A DNA stretch of 64,000 bases, taken from Leptodactylus fallax. Lineage: Eukaryota; Chordata; Amphibia; Anura; Leptodactylidae. Every line of letters begins with the position of its first letter. Position 1 is the stretch's first letter. This document shows positions 21,961-35,171 of the stretch, piece after piece. The position numbers were made by a program, and so were the translations under genes. The stretch is from contig CAMRHE010000457.1 in the NCBI GenBank assembly GCA_947044405.1, forward strand, positions 422,001 to 486,000, given 5' to 3'. The notes under the pieces were generated by a model. That model was not told the DNA's origin. It did not search any database and saw only the letters and a program-made list of their open reading frames with translations.

Positions 21961-23000
21961 ACCATCGTGTAAATCCGGTCTACACACAGTGGTTGGATTT
22001 TGTGTGCACTGGAAGGATCGGTCACCACCTTAGTAAAACCATGTTCTGCGCAGAAGTGATGGTGGAAGCTTGTTAAGTATTATCATTGGGTGGTCACTTG
22101 TCCCTCTGCCTTACAGGTCCTTCAGGCTATGTGTTAGGGAATATTGGGGACTTCTCTCCTTTTGTGGTGGGTTTGAACTTGTTGCATGATTCACAAAACA
22201 CTTTTGTGGCACTTCAGTGAAAACTATGATTTGGGGCTTTCAAAATTTTCCAAAGAGAGGGCCCTCAAGAACATCCAAAAAAAGGACCTCCAGACCAAAA
22301 ACAGCCATTTCGGTTGACGAAAATCTAATGAGTATGGCCAGTTTTAGATCCAGTGTAGTATTTGTTTTTCTTAGTGGTCAAATGACCATTGTCCAAAACC
22401 TTATAAAAATTAGTACCTCCACCTTACAGGTCCTTCTGGGTCCAAGTTAGGGAATATTGAGGACCTTTCATCATTTGTGGTGGGCTTTAATTTATTGTAT
22501 GATCAGATTACACTTTTGTGGTGTCTTGGTGAATATCATGTAATGGGGCTCTTAAAAAATTCTTCAGTGAGGGCCCAAATAACATCAAGAAAGGAACACC
22601 AGACCAAAAACAGCCATTTTGGCTGACAAAAATCTAATGTGTGTGGCCACCTTTAGATCAAATGTAGCATCTGTTCTTCTCAGTGGTTGAATGACCATTG
22701 GGATGAACCAATCTACACACAGTGGCAAGGTCTTAAGGACTGGTGTGGTCTTGGAGGACCAGCTGCTACCTTATTGAAACCATGCCCTGAGCAGAAGTAA
22801 TAGTTAAAGCTTACTAAGTGGGTGGTCACTAGTCCCTCTGCCATGCAGGTCCTTCTGGCTCCGAGTTAGGAAAGTTTCTTTCCTTTTGTGGTGAGCTTGA
22901 ATTTGTTGTATGATTCAGGTCACACTTTTCTGGAACATGGATGAAAACTATGAGATTGGTTTCAAAAATAAAAAAATTCCCTTTGGAGGGCCCTAAACAA
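21950..23000 (+). repeat. Three diverged direct repeats of 300-420 bp
   Basis: The same ordered motifs recur three times: GGTCAAATGACCAT, CTACACACAGTGG, CAGGTCCTTC-GG-TC, GTTAGGGAATATT, TTTTGTGGTGGGC, CAAAAACAGCCATTT. The CAGGTCCTTC landmark falls at about 22118, 22432 and 22851, giving spacings near 314 and 419. Divergence is high, so this is an old tandem duplication. Function unknown. Confidence 0.65.
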
Positions 23001-25490
23001 CATAAAAATACGGACTACTAGACTGCACCGTAGTGTTATAGGTTGGACTTGATGGACCCGTGTTTTCATCCAACCTCATCTACTATGTTACTAGAAGATC
23101 TCCAACTTGTCCACTGTATAGAGGATCCTGAACCTTGAAGATTTATTTAGTATTTTATTTTGACGCCCTCATCTACGACCCATGATTTTTACATTTGTCC
23201 TGACTTTATCTAGGACTCAAAAAATGATATGATCCCTGAGGAACCTGCGACAATGTGTCGAAGCTCGAAGCCTCTTATAGTGATGCCTTACCATGTGTGT
23301 TGATGTTGTATATACTGTAATAATCATCTCTTCCCCGACTCTCAGCTTTGCCTGTGTATATAATTATAACCGATTAAGGAGATTTATATGATATAATGAA
23401 GGGGTAAATATTCACCTGGTATATCATCAATGCACTCAGACACAAAGTTGTATCCAAGTCTATAATTATATGACAGCAGCTGCTTCTACCCACATCGTGG
23501 CCGAGGCTTCTTGTCTTCTCTGGTATATCTTATCATAATATTAACAGGAGGAACATCCTCTAAGAGTTACATAAATTTGATAATTTTTAAAAAAAATTTT
23601 TTGGAATTTACTGAAAAGGTTGTCCACTTGATATTTTTTTTTTAAAAAAGGTCTCAGAATTGTGTGAATTTTTTTAAAATTCATACCTCATCCTTTACTA
23701 ACCAATTCTGTTCTGACTCATTCCAGGCCCTCTGCCAGACTCTGATTCTTGGTCCTTCTCGACACACAAGAACTAACCACCCAGTCAGCCATTGGCCACA
23801 GAGGTGACCTACCTCGTCTGGTGGCTGAACAGTCATGCCCTGTGTGTTGAGACTGGCCAGGGTTCCTGGAAAGTATGAGAACTGGAAAATTTTTTACATA
23901 ATTTTGAGCCTGTTTGTAAAAAAATTTTGGCTTGGCAACCCAGTTAATAGAAAAGGCCACTCTATAAAACAACAAGGAGTAACAGTGGTGCACAAGGAGA
24001 TTTGATATCCTCATATTTAGAAGAAATTGTGGATAGTGGAGTATGGGACATGCAGAGATTCAATTTTCCCTTGGTATGCCAAAGGGCCCATATGTAGACA
24101 GTATCAATATACAGTAAGTGGCAGGTGAAGTAACTGTACATCATTATATTGACTGCACGATGGTGTCATTACACTAGATGGCGATATCTTACTGTGAAAT
24201 AAACCTGAAGTCATCATATTTCCAAAATTTTCTACTATATGCAGCAATGGAATGACCCTTCAGTGCCTAAGGCTAGAAATGAGACCACATTCCCTTGGTC
24301 CATTAAAACACAGGAGCGAAGATAGGCCTTCAATGTTCATTTGTGGTTGTGTGACATCTGGGACCCATGCAAATCCGTTACCTTTAAGGGCTGTGGGCCC
24401 ATATGTGACCTGCACACATTTAGACCTGGTCCTGACCCGCATAGATTATCACCCATAGGTGAGGATGAAAAGTGAAGCAACCACCTGAGAAGACCTCGAG
24501 AACCATTCAGGCTGCTACATGGACTTGTCTATCACAACTAGATTCACAAGACCATTGTTCAGAGATCAAATGGTACCAAAAACATGGTTAAATAGTTAAC
24601 ACTCTACACATACTATAAATAATCTTCTAGAACTTGGAAATTCAGGTATAATTTTAGCCGAAATTTAAAAAGTTTGCCGGATCACCTTCTGGGTGCTTGT
24701 GTCCCAAATGGACCTCTCAATCCAAAGGCCTAAGAAACATCGACCAACAAATGAACCTGCACTCAAAGTTCCTCGTGGCAAACAAATATCTTATTTATTA
24801 AATCCATATCAATAAGGACATAAAACAGAACCTGATGTCCATGTATTCTTACGTGTTTCAGGTCTTGTTGACCCTTAGTCATAGATGGCCAAGGGTCAGC
24901 AAGACCTGAAAGGCGTAAGAAGAGATGGATGTCAGATCCTATTTTATGTCCATATTTGGGTGTCCATTTGCTGGTTGAGGTATAATGTTAGGTGACCCTA
25001 AGATCTCATCCCCTCACCCACATTCTATGCTTTCAGGAATCAAGGCTGCTGAGATATAGGGAGCTGTATGTTGGTTGAGGTATACTTTTAGGAGACCCTA
25101 AGTTCTCATCCCCTCTCACACATTCTACACCTAAAGGAATCCAGGATGCTGAGGTATAGGGAGCTTATTGGTGGGGTCCTCACGCTGTGTTGCTGCTTTA
25201 GCCATCTCTATACGTGCCTAATATATGAAGGAAATATTATGGTCACTGTTGAGTGTGGACCCTACCCAGAGACAGCATGGGAGGTTTCCGCAACAGTTTC
25301 TGAATTTGCCAAGACAGTCCCTAATCTTCCCTAACAGTCTTGGCAAATTAGGGAAGTCCTGACCTGAAAACAATAAAGGGCTAACAAAACTCTACCACCA
25401 AGTGGGTTGTCCTATCTGGATTAGGGATGGGTCCATGGGTGTGTCCAGGGGCGGGGCATGACTTAAACATCCCTATATCATCAACTTCAA
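23001..25490. other. Intergenic, short repeat fragments
   Basis: At 23030-23095 GGTTGGACTTGATGGACC..TTTTCATCCAACCTCATC is a short inverted segment that I recall as widespread in fish and frog genomes. At 24985-25160 a ~90-bp sequence containing TTGGTTGAGGTATA..CCCTAAG(A/T)TCTCATCCCCTC is repeated twice. Otherwise no supported gene. Confidence 0.35.
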
Positions 25491-25492
25491 AG

Positions 25493-25733
25493 TTAGGCTA
25501 GGTTCACATCGGCGTTCGGGTTTCCGTTCATGGGGTCCGCTTGGGGATAATCTAATCCGCATAAATAAGTGGTTACCTTAGGAAACCCGCGGACCCAATA
25601 GACTATAATGGGATCCATGTGTTTTACGCTTGTTTTCTGACCGAAAAGCAGCGATTTTCTCTCCGCATTTTTCATGCGGAGAGGGAAACGAATCCCCGAA
25701 CGTAGCGCAAGCACTGGTGTGAACCCAGCCTAA
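25493..25733. mobile_element. MITE with GGCTAGGTTCACA ends
   Basis: The left end GGCTAGGTTCACATCGG and right end CCAGTGTGAACC-CAGCC-type sequence (GGTGTGAACCCAGCC) are inverted, at 25496 and 25730. TTA lies outside the left end and TAA outside the right, so the target is TA or TWA. Internal repeats of CCGCAT and CCCGCGGACCC give it a palindromic body. Harbinger-like by its ends; no coding capacity. Confidence 0.6.
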
Positions 25734-28700
25734 GTAAGTATGGCACAATAGGCGGCCATTGTTGGGGGATGTCACAATTTATGCATCAGTAGGCATCAAA
25801 GTAAGAGGTAAAGGATATAGCCTGAAAAAGATCCGACAAATCCTTTGGGTTGGAGGGAAATGGAGGGGTATTAATTAGAAGGCCAAGGATTACTGAGAAC
25901 CAGAAAGATAACTAGCATGTTGGATCTCAAGGTGACCTCTCACCATCTCCAAAAACTCCAATTGTTTGCATTCTTTGATAGGCACCCCTCCACTGATTCC
26001 AGTACAGATGGAATTTTTTCTCTTTCCCCCACCGTTCCCGAGAAATCATCATTGGGTGATCCCAGACTCTCTGCTCCAGCCCACGACCACCTACCTGACA
26101 GTAGAGAAGCTAATGAACCTATTGAGTGCTGACACCAATCGCTCAGGAACAGTGGGGGCCAGAGGAAAATTCCAATCTTGCTGGAATCGGTGGATTGGCA
26201 CCTATAAAGGATGCAGTTGGAGTTGGTGGAGGAAGTGAAAGGTCCTCTTTAGAGAACCATGAATAGAGTGACACTTTGTGAAATATCTCCCCTGGGCACC
26301 ACAAAGTTTGTCCTATCCCTGAGCCCACCAAACAGCTCCCTATATCACAGCTTCCTGAAGAAAGACGTGTGGATAGGAGTATTATATTGTAGCTCTTGGA
26401 GATCTTAAATGATTTCTAATAAAAATTTTTTATTAAAACTCTTATATCTTAATTATTTCATTACTTTACCAGTGTGGAGCGAGATTTGTATCCAGGACGA
26501 TCAGGACCATAAAAACAATTCAACGCTTTGGTCAAAAATAATGTAAGTGGCGCCATCTAGAGTTCCTAGCTAGTATTGTAACGTTATTACTTGCTATAAA
26601 TTATTCATAAATAATCGTTATATATATGGTAATAAAGGAGAAAATATCCGATATAATAACGTAAAATACCACTGTCAAGGGGAGTTATGTTTCTGCCCCT
26701 CCAAATACAAGGAAATAACAGGCTGATACTTTCCCATTAAAAAAAATTACTGATTCCTTATAAATAAAGTTGGCATGGCTGAGTGTTACTGTAAATGGGT
26801 CCATGAACATGGCTGTAGTCCGGCTCGGTGGAGGAGTCCCATATTTTGTACCAAGGACCATATTGGATTGGTGGCTTCTGCTTCCCGATAGAGACTGGAT
26901 GAAGACTGAATCTGATCTTTCCATTGAGATCTGTTTTTCTTCTGATATATAGGTATGTCATCTAAGATGGGAAAATCTCTGATGTTTGGGTGGGAGGGGG
27001 CAATTACTTTTGCACTCAGGGTCGGTTGGGGTGAATACATTTTTTCTCTAGTAAACAAAATAATGCAAAAACCGTATATTGGGTTTAGACTCCGTGTACA
27101 CCACCGTGTGCTTTGTCAGTGTACGAGTCATGTTTTTGACGGCTAGCACGATGACCCATTCATCCATGGCCCCATACTAACGCCCATGTATTATCACGGG
27201 TCCATGTATGTCACTGAAGCAACACAATGGGTTTGTGTGCCTTCCATGTTCCGTCTGTGCCGTTTTACTACGGACCCATGGTCGTGTGTCGCTTTAGATT
27301 GTATTTGTCTGAGACATAAGTACAAAAACTGAGGGACCAGGTAAGGGCAAACACTTTTACGTGGCGCTATGTGATGGCACTATGAGATGCAGCATATCTT
27401 CAAAGTTTCAGAGACACTGATGTCATCCATGCCTAAATGGGTTCTCTTCGAGATCTAATTTTTTTTAGAAATTGGAAGTCCTTTGAGAACTTGACCTTAC
27501 TATATGACCACATTGTCTATTGTCACTGACCTTGCACTCTGCTGTCTTTGCACTTTGCTCCTCTAATAAAGAAGTCCATGTTGTACACAGTAGAGTGCGC
27601 TTGCGCTGGGTCTGTACCATAAATGAGCAATTTCTACTAGTTTCAGTAACTGCATTAAAAGTTGAAAACAATGGCAATGTTTTTTTATGCATTCGGCCAT
27701 TCTAAAAAGTTCTAAAGAGTTTATATACATTGTGCCTTGCCATAAATTTATTCATAAAAGATGTCTGAAAAAAATATAGCTCTTCCAGCAAAAAACAAGA
27801 CCTCAAATACTTGGTTAATATAAAGTGTAATGTACTCGAATGACATTCAAGTGGCTTCCGTCCCCGACTCACTTCAGTGGGGGGGTTCTATTCCGTTCCT
27901 ATGTCACGTATCAGGATAGGACCTGCTCTACAATCATCGTAACGAAACAGAGCCTCGGCCTTCACTCGGTCTTGTGCATGAGGCCTTGGAGCAGTGAGAC
28001 TATGGCATTCACTACCACAGGTTGTTGTGATGGTGGATTCATTGTACAGGATACAAGGGCCCTTTCCTGACATGATAAATATTACAGGTTATGGGTTTTA
28101 GATTTTTGGAGAAGACAAGTCGATCCAGGATTTTATACTGATTGCTGGATTTGGAGTCTGAAAGAAATGTTTTCCCCTGACATGGTGCAGAGTCATTTCA
28201 CCACCTCTTGTTCTAGTACATTCTGTATAAGAAGTAGTATGATGATTCCCACACAGACAGAACTCCATTGCACCTATTGGCTATGATCCAGGTGGATCTT
28301 TTCTCACTTCAAAAGGTACAGTCTATACAAACTTCATCTTGACGTTTTATGTTACACATGGGTGGAAGACGCTTCTTGTAATAGATGCTTTCCTGCACAT
28401 TTAGGAAGTTCAGTTGAGTCTAGTCCAGTCAAGGATCATGTAGGATCACTGGGTTATTGGCAGGATCACTGGATTACTAGCAGGGCCTCCGGGAGACAAA
28501 GGGGAAAAAAGAATGGCATGAGACAGTTGCTGGGTATCCCTAGTCCTGAAATCTGAAGAGTGGGAGGTTCAGGCCAGGAAGAAGAGAAATTCTGAGGATA
28601 GTAGAGCACTCATGATGCAGCCCAGTACAGAGGCAAAAATAGTGGGAGTTGTAGAGCTGTACCCAACGCCTCTGTCAATGGACAGCAATTCTGCAGTTTC

Positions 28701-29240
28701 AGGCTGATGTGCCAAGAGGCAGGTTCATGGGAAAGTGCCATGTGAACCTGGTGACAATCAGTGCCTGGAGGCAGAGAGCCTTAGCCTCCCTTGCAGTGCC
28801 TCTATTTTCAGGAGACCCGGGTCAAGTTGTGGAGGTACATCACGCATCTGAAAGGTGCCAACAAAAGTACCCAGATGTGATGGAGCCATTTTCCCCACAA
28901 TGGCCATCATGTGGTCCTCAAGAAAGTTTGCCTGGATAACCACAACACAAAGTTAATGGATACTGATGGGGGGAAGCAACACTGGAGAACAGAGGGACCA
29001 AGTTAGTCAGAGTCAAGAAGAGGAGAGGAGTTCAGTCTTGTTGAAAGGTTCTTGTCTAGATCCATCCTCACCTGTCTGAAGATGAGACAGCTATGTAGGC
29101 CAAGACCCTATGAGAAGAGTCCTGAGTCACCAGTGGAGGAAGAACTGTTGAAGGACAAGAGTGATTCTCTGGGTGGACCTAAGAGGATGGTTAATGTTTG
29201 TTTAACATTATGCTCTTTTGCAGAAGGGATCTGTGTTTTT
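25734..29240. other. Intergenic, no supported gene
   Basis: The sequence has only short frames without recognisable domains. Segment 27075-27290 shows repeated CCATG/GGACCCATGG words and resembles a worn MITE. Segment 28660-29240 is richer in G and looks transcript- or retroelement-like, but no conserved protein motif can be read. Confidence 0.3.
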
Positions 29241-29250
29241 GAGGACTCGG

Positions 29251-29566
29251 TGTAAGGGGGTTCAGTGTCAGGTGACCTGCCACGCAGATGAGGAGACAGA
29301 CAAAATACAGTGATAACCTAGAGTAGCAGGTTCAAGTGAGCATGACACATCCCCTGTGTGTACAGGAACGCTGTTGTGTTTCTTTGGGCCTGCGACTCTA
29401 AGGCCATTAACTTTGTTCTGTGTAACTACTGTGAAACTTCTGTAGCACTGTTGTGAAGTTCTGCTGTACCCAAAAACTATCTCAAATAAAGTGCCTGTTG
29501 AAACCAAGACCTACAATTATTAGTATCCTTTTTCAGCTAAAACCGACTGCCCTGATCTGAGGCATT
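29251..29566 (+). mobile_element. Possible solo LTR
   Basis: The sequence starts TGTAAGGGGGTTCAG and could end CTGATCTGAGGCA, giving the TG..CA borders of an LTR. A poly-A signal AATAAA lies at 29485-29490, and TGGCACCGTAACA, resembling a primer-binding site, follows the proposed end. No matching second LTR and no gag/pol were found, so this is weak. Confidence 0.22.
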
Positions 29567-29569
29567 TTT

Positions 29570-30600
29570 GCCTGGCACCGTAACAAGATCATGGAGACTC
29601 GCCTTGATTGTAATGATCTGGTTCCTGTTATATCCAGGGAAGAGTCAAACACTATGGTTGAGATACTTAGATGGTTCCATAACTTTGGTGCCCTTAGTTA
29701 ATTCTTTTCAAATTGTGAATTGGGCCTAGCTGGTGAGGCACAGCTCACTGGCTGGTGAAGTACACTGGTGCCACTGGTAAGGGTATTATGAGTATGGCAC
29801 GGTTGCATTTGTATGGTGGTATTTATTTGCTGGCGAGGCCCCGACACCACAACAGATTGGTGGGGCCTGAGTCAAAAAAGTTTGAGAAGCCCTTTCCTAT
29901 GTAAATCCTTGTTTTGTTGCCTTGATAGGGAGCATGTAACAGGTGAGTTGTAGATGTGAACAGGCAAGTCTGTACCATAGTAAGAGATTAGGCCGAACAA
30001 TATAGTAGCACCTATAACTGGCAGAGACCAGTATGGACCTCAGTTATCTACAGTTATCTATTATAGGTGCCTTTGATTTTGTGTTACCTGGTATATTTAG
30101 ATGCTAGGAGACTAAATTAGTAGTGGTAGACACTGATCTGGAGTTCGTAGAGATAAGTTCATGACTAGGGACTCTAATTGGTTAGGGTTTTGTGCTTTAC
30201 AAAATGGCGGCAGATAAGATCTTTAAGCATTGCTTAAATTGGTGGCTAGAAAGGTGAAATTTTTGGAAAAGGGAGTGAAACGTTGAACAGACTCTATTGT
30301 CCCAGGGCTAGGATGTCTAAAAAAAATTGACCACCACTAGGAGGGGGATCCCATTTTGATTTTTCCTCAAGGTCCCACCTTTCTATGGAAACCTCTAGTG
30401 GCAAAAGTTAACAATTTTAATATTTTTTTTTACTATTCTTTTATGATTTTATTGGTCATTTTATTTTTATTCAGGATATTTTGTATAGACTCTGACTACA
30501 TAATCCAAAAACAGCAAACAAATTAACATCCAGAAATGTTCATCTTATCCTTCTAACAATTATTACATTTTCCATCTAATGAGAATTGCGAGATATGTAC
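29570..30600. other. Intergenic, upstream of V2R-A
   Basis: No ORF or repeat end recognised. A CTGGTGAGGCACAG / CTGGCTGGTGAAG duplication near 29730-29760 is the only local structure. Confidence 0.3.
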
Positions 30601-30629
30601 AATTAAAATCTCGGCCCCAGAGGTTAAAG

Positions 30630-30732
30630 CAGCCAATGAAAAGTCACTCTCCAATAAATATATACGGCTCCATATACAGGGCAGGTGACAGTCCGTGACC
30701 TACAAGACCAGACCCCAACTCACTCCTTAAAG
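30630..30732 (+). promoter_or_regulatory. V2R-A promoter and non-coding leader exon
   Basis: CCAAT at 30633-30637, a TATA-like AATAAATATATA at 30653-30664, and a donor TTAAAG|GTAAGATAAG with its GT at 30733. The exon would run from about 30690 to 30732. It parallels the V2R-B arrangement at 44188-44307: CCAAT, TATATA, a GACAGTC word and an AAAG|GTAAGA donor. The coding exon of each gene begins right after an acceptor (CTCAG|C ATG), which supports splicing of a leader onto it. The intron would be 2514 bp. Confidence 0.55.
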
Positions 30733-31139
30733 GTAAGATAAGAAGATTAGGGAAATTTATTACATTATTACATTCTACTGGACTAAAAAACATACATAAA
30801 ATATAGGAATAATAAAAAAATAATTAAAATAAAATACTTTTTGTTTATTAACAAATGTAAATTCCTATATTGAGTTATCTTATAATATAAAAAGTTTTAG
30901 TTATAACTGAGCTGTAAATGAAAACACTAAATTCACCATAATTTGCCTACTTTTAATTTAACTTTAGAAATTACATTTATATTCTTTTTATGTAATCAAA
31001 TATTAGCACAATAACTCAAATAAGTAAAAAAAATCACAGATACTGTGTATGAGGATTCCTGATCACAGTCCCCCAAATGTTTTACTTAAACAAATAGTTT
31101 TTGGCTGTAAGTACAGTATGTGTAAGAACTGCGAACTAA

Positions 31140-31162
31140 ATATCTATCTATCTATCATCTCA

Positions 31163-31207
<45 letters not shown>

Positions 31208-31360
31208 GTCTGTCTATCTCATATCTATCTATCTATTTATCTATCTATCTATCTCATATCTATCTATCTCATATCTATCATCTCATATCTATCTATCTAT
31301 CTCATATCTATCTATCTCATATCTATCATCTCATATCTATCTATCTATCTATCTATCTCA

Positions 31361-31397
<37 letters not shown>

Positions 31398-31569
31398 GTC
31401 TATCTCATATCTATCTATCTATTTATCTATCTATCTCATATCTATCTATCTATCTCATATCTATCTATCTCATATCTATCATCTCATATCTATCTATCTA
31501 TCTATCTCATATCTATCTATCTCATATCTATCATCTCATATCTATCTATCTATCTATCTATCTATCTCA

Positions 31570-31602
<33 letters not shown>

Positions 31603-31737
31603 GTCTATCTCATATCTATCTATCTATTTATCTATCTATCTATCTCATATCTATCTATCTATCTATCTATCTCATATCTATCATCTCATATCTATCTATC
31701 TATCTATCTATCATCGCATATCTATCTATCTATCTCA

Positions 31738-31770
<33 letters not shown>

Positions 31771-31930
31771 CATATCTATCATCTCATATCTATCTATCTA
31801 TCTATCTCATATCTATCATCTCATATCTATCTATCTATCTATCTATCTATCTGTCTGTCTGTCTGTCTATCTATCTCATATCTATCTATCTATCTATCTA
31901 TAATCTCATATCTATCTCATATCTATCCCA

Positions 31931-31982
<52 letters not shown>

Positions 31983-31988
31983 ATCGCA

Positions 31989-32028
<40 letters not shown>

Positions 32029-32224
32029 ATCTATCTATCTCATATCTATCTATCTATCTATCTATCTCTCTATCTATCTCATATCTATCTATCTCATATC
32101 TATCATCTCATATCTATCTATCTATCTATCTATCTATCTGTCTGTCTGTCTGTCTATCTATCTCATATCTATCTATCATCTATCTATCTCATATCTATCT
32201 ATCTATAATCTCATATCTATCTCA

Positions 32225-32276
<52 letters not shown>

Positions 32277-32279
32277 CCA

Positions 32280-32311
<32 letters not shown>

Positions 32312-32445
32312 ATCTATCTATCTCATATCTATCTATCTATCATCTCATATCTATCTATCTATCTATCTATCTGTCTATCTCGTTTCTATCTATCTATCTA
32401 TCTATATATCTATCTCATATCTATCTATTATCTGTCTATCTATCT
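31140..32445. repeat. 1.3-kb TATC (GATA) array in V2R-A intron 1
   Basis: (TATC)n with regular CATATC and CATCTCATATC interruptions that form higher-order blocks, between the leader exon and first coding exon of V2R-A. Long frames reading [10 protein letters not shown] come from the repeat. Confidence 0.95.
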
Positions 32446-32618
32446 CTATAATCTAACTAACTTGTATCTATCTATTCATCTCATATATATGCATCTAACT
32501 CGTAACTGTCTCATATCTCATATATATTCTCTCTCTAATATCTATCTTCTATCTATCTATCTTTGTGTATTATCTTTCTCATATTTTTTATTGTCTATCT
32601 ATGCATCTATTGAACTCA

Positions 32619-32620
<2 letters not shown>

Positions 32621-32680
<60 letters not shown>

Positions 32681-32715
32681 TCCATCTATGTATCTCATAT
32701 CTATTATATTCCTCA

Positions 32716-32766
<51 letters not shown>

Positions 32767-33062
32767 ATCATATATTATCTTTCTCATAGCTATCTATCTT
32801 TTTAATACTGTACTATACTAGCATATCTATTATCTTTTTTCTATCTACATATCATCTTCTTTCATCTTCTTCTATAATCTATTCATGTCTTATCTATGCA
32901 TCTATCTAGCTCATAACTTTCTATCTTTCTTCTATCTATTTATCTCATATACAGTATTATCTTTCTCATATCTTTCTATCTCATATATTTTATCTTTTCA
33001 TATCTATGTATATATCTTTTTGTATTATCTTTCTCATATCTTTTTATCATCTATCTATCTCA

Positions 33063-33108
<46 letters not shown>
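32621..33108. repeat. TTTC and TATC microsatellites
   Basis: (TTTC)n at 32621-32684, (TATC)n at 32714-32765 and 33061-33107, joined by degenerate T/C-rich sequence. All lie in the presumed first intron of V2R-A. Confidence 0.9.
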
Positions 33109-33109
<1 letters not shown>

Positions 33110-33491
33110 ACTGTAAGAATATAGATAATATATATATGTAAAATAGACGTATGACTTTTTTCATTGATGTTTAACAGATTTAGAGTTTAAACTTGACATC
33201 CTCTGACTTTTCCAGGTCTGGACCCATTTTCTGGCCTTCCTCTCAGCATGTTGCTGGGGTTATATATTTTCAATCTTTTCTCTTCGGTTTCTTTTGGTCA
33301 ATCTATTCCATGTAGTCTTCACAACAACCAAGAACCGGCCTTTGTACGGGGCGGTGATATTATTATCGGAGGATTTTTTCCAGTGCACACATCCTACAAA
33401 CAACCCATCTACACATTCACAGAGAAGGATCATAAAATTACCTGTGACTTGTAAGTCGTTTCTTTCAAAATTGGACATCAATGGTATAAAG

Positions 33492-33492
<1 letters not shown>

Positions 33493-33548
<56 letters not shown>

Positions 33549-33556
33549 CCTATCCA
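33493..33556. repeat. TATC array in V2R-A intron 2
   Basis: About 15 TATC units only 40 bases before the acceptor of coding exon 2. The intron is just 148 bp (33451-33598), so the microsatellite makes up nearly half of it and could affect splicing if it varies in length. Confidence 0.9.
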
Positions 33557-35171
33557 TTTTCAACAACAACAAGTGAATGTTTCCCTCTTATTTTGCAGAT
33601 TCAGCACTGTATCCTACAGCTATCTTCAGGCAATGCTTTATGCCATTGAGGAGATCAATGCCAATGAGTTTCTGCTCCCTAACATCACTCTTGGCTTTCA
33701 GATGTTTGATACCTGTATACACATGTCTCATGCTCTCTGGGAGACATTTATCACCCTGACAGGAGCAGACAATGCCACGCCAAACTACCAATGTAATGAG
33801 AAGGTTCCTCTGTCCATCATTGGTGACCCAATATCACTTCTCTCCATAGCTATGGCTACAATATTGGGTGTCTACAGGTTTCCCCAGGTGTGACCCTCTT
33901 ATGAAACCATTAATAAACCCATATATTATCTGTACATTGAATACGGTGTTATGTTTTTGATATTATTAGTGATGGAAATTACCAGGGGGTGGGTAGAAGA
34001 TTCCAGAAATGGGACACTTCATTGTAATCTGAGGGATGTATTATTAATCCACTTCTCAAACCATCCTTGGATGGCCTTAATCTTTTTGGTTGTAGTTTTT
34101 GAAGACATTTTAATTTGCACCAATTTTATCTTCGATTATGGTTCCAAAAACACAACATGGTTCAGTTCTGACAGTATTCCTAATTCAGATTTATTATGAT
34201 CCTGGTCAGACTTGCCAGATGGAACCCAAAACTCTTTGGCCAGATGTAGATTTTGCTTAAGCAGAGGGTATGCAGCAGAAAATTCTGGTCAATGGGGCAG
34301 CGAAAAGTGGAACCGTAACCAGATTCCATCTACTTTTGAGAAGACCAACTGGGTAGAAGACCAACTGAGTGACCGTTTCTTATACCCATCATTTTTCCGT
34401 ACCGTTCCCAGTGATGAGAAGCAGTCAAATGCCTTGGCCAAATTGATCTCCTTCATGGGCTGGAAATGGGTTGGGTTGCTGTCTCTCAATAATGACTATG
34501 GAATTTTTGGTTCCCAAATTCTCAAAGAGAAACTTCAGAAGTTGGGTGTATGCATTGCTTACCATGAGACATTTGAACAAGGGACTTCTTTAGAAAAACT
34601 CCAGGCCATAGCAAACATTATTGTTCAGTCCTCAGCCAAAGTTATCATACTGTTCTCCAGAGACCCACACATCAACCTGCTGCTGGATTTACTTCTCGAG
34701 AGAAAGGACGTGAAAAGGATCTGGCTTGCCAGCAATGGCTGGTCAAACTCACTATTGTTGTCTACCCCAAGATACAGTCATTTATTGGCTGGGACTATTG
34801 GCTTTGTATTACATGAAGTAGATATGCTAGGGTTTAAAGAATATCTACTGGGACTTCGACCATCAGCTTTACTACCTCAGGATATATTCGTAGAGAAGTT
34901 CTGGGAGATAGTTCTAGGCTGTCGCTGGCCAAGCCCTGGATCTGTCGTAGACAATGGGACTCTGTGGTGCACGGGAGAGGAGAAACTGAGATCATACATG
35001 AGCAGTCAGTACAAGAACTATAACTCTGACTTCAGGATGCAATATTTAGTATACAATGCAGTATACTCAATAGCTCATGCCATCCATAATCTAATCTTCA
35101 CCTGTGCTGTGGACCCGGAATCCCCCACACGTGAAAAATGTGGAGACTTGGCCAACTTAAAGCCATGGCAG

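Noticed and set aside
25493..25733. Claim of a 3-bp TTA target duplication for this MITE
   Set aside because: The flanks read TTA and TAA, which are complementary rather than identical, so only TA is certain.
28362..29255. Three short + strand ORFs that might form a gene
   Set aside because: No recognisable motif or consistent exon phases; possibly retroelement-derived but unsupported.
31049..31903. 284-codon ORF rich in ISYLSIYLS
   Set aside because: Frame through the TATC microsatellite; not a protein.
32462..33124. S/F/L-rich ORFs
   Set aside because: Frames through TTTC and TATC repeats.
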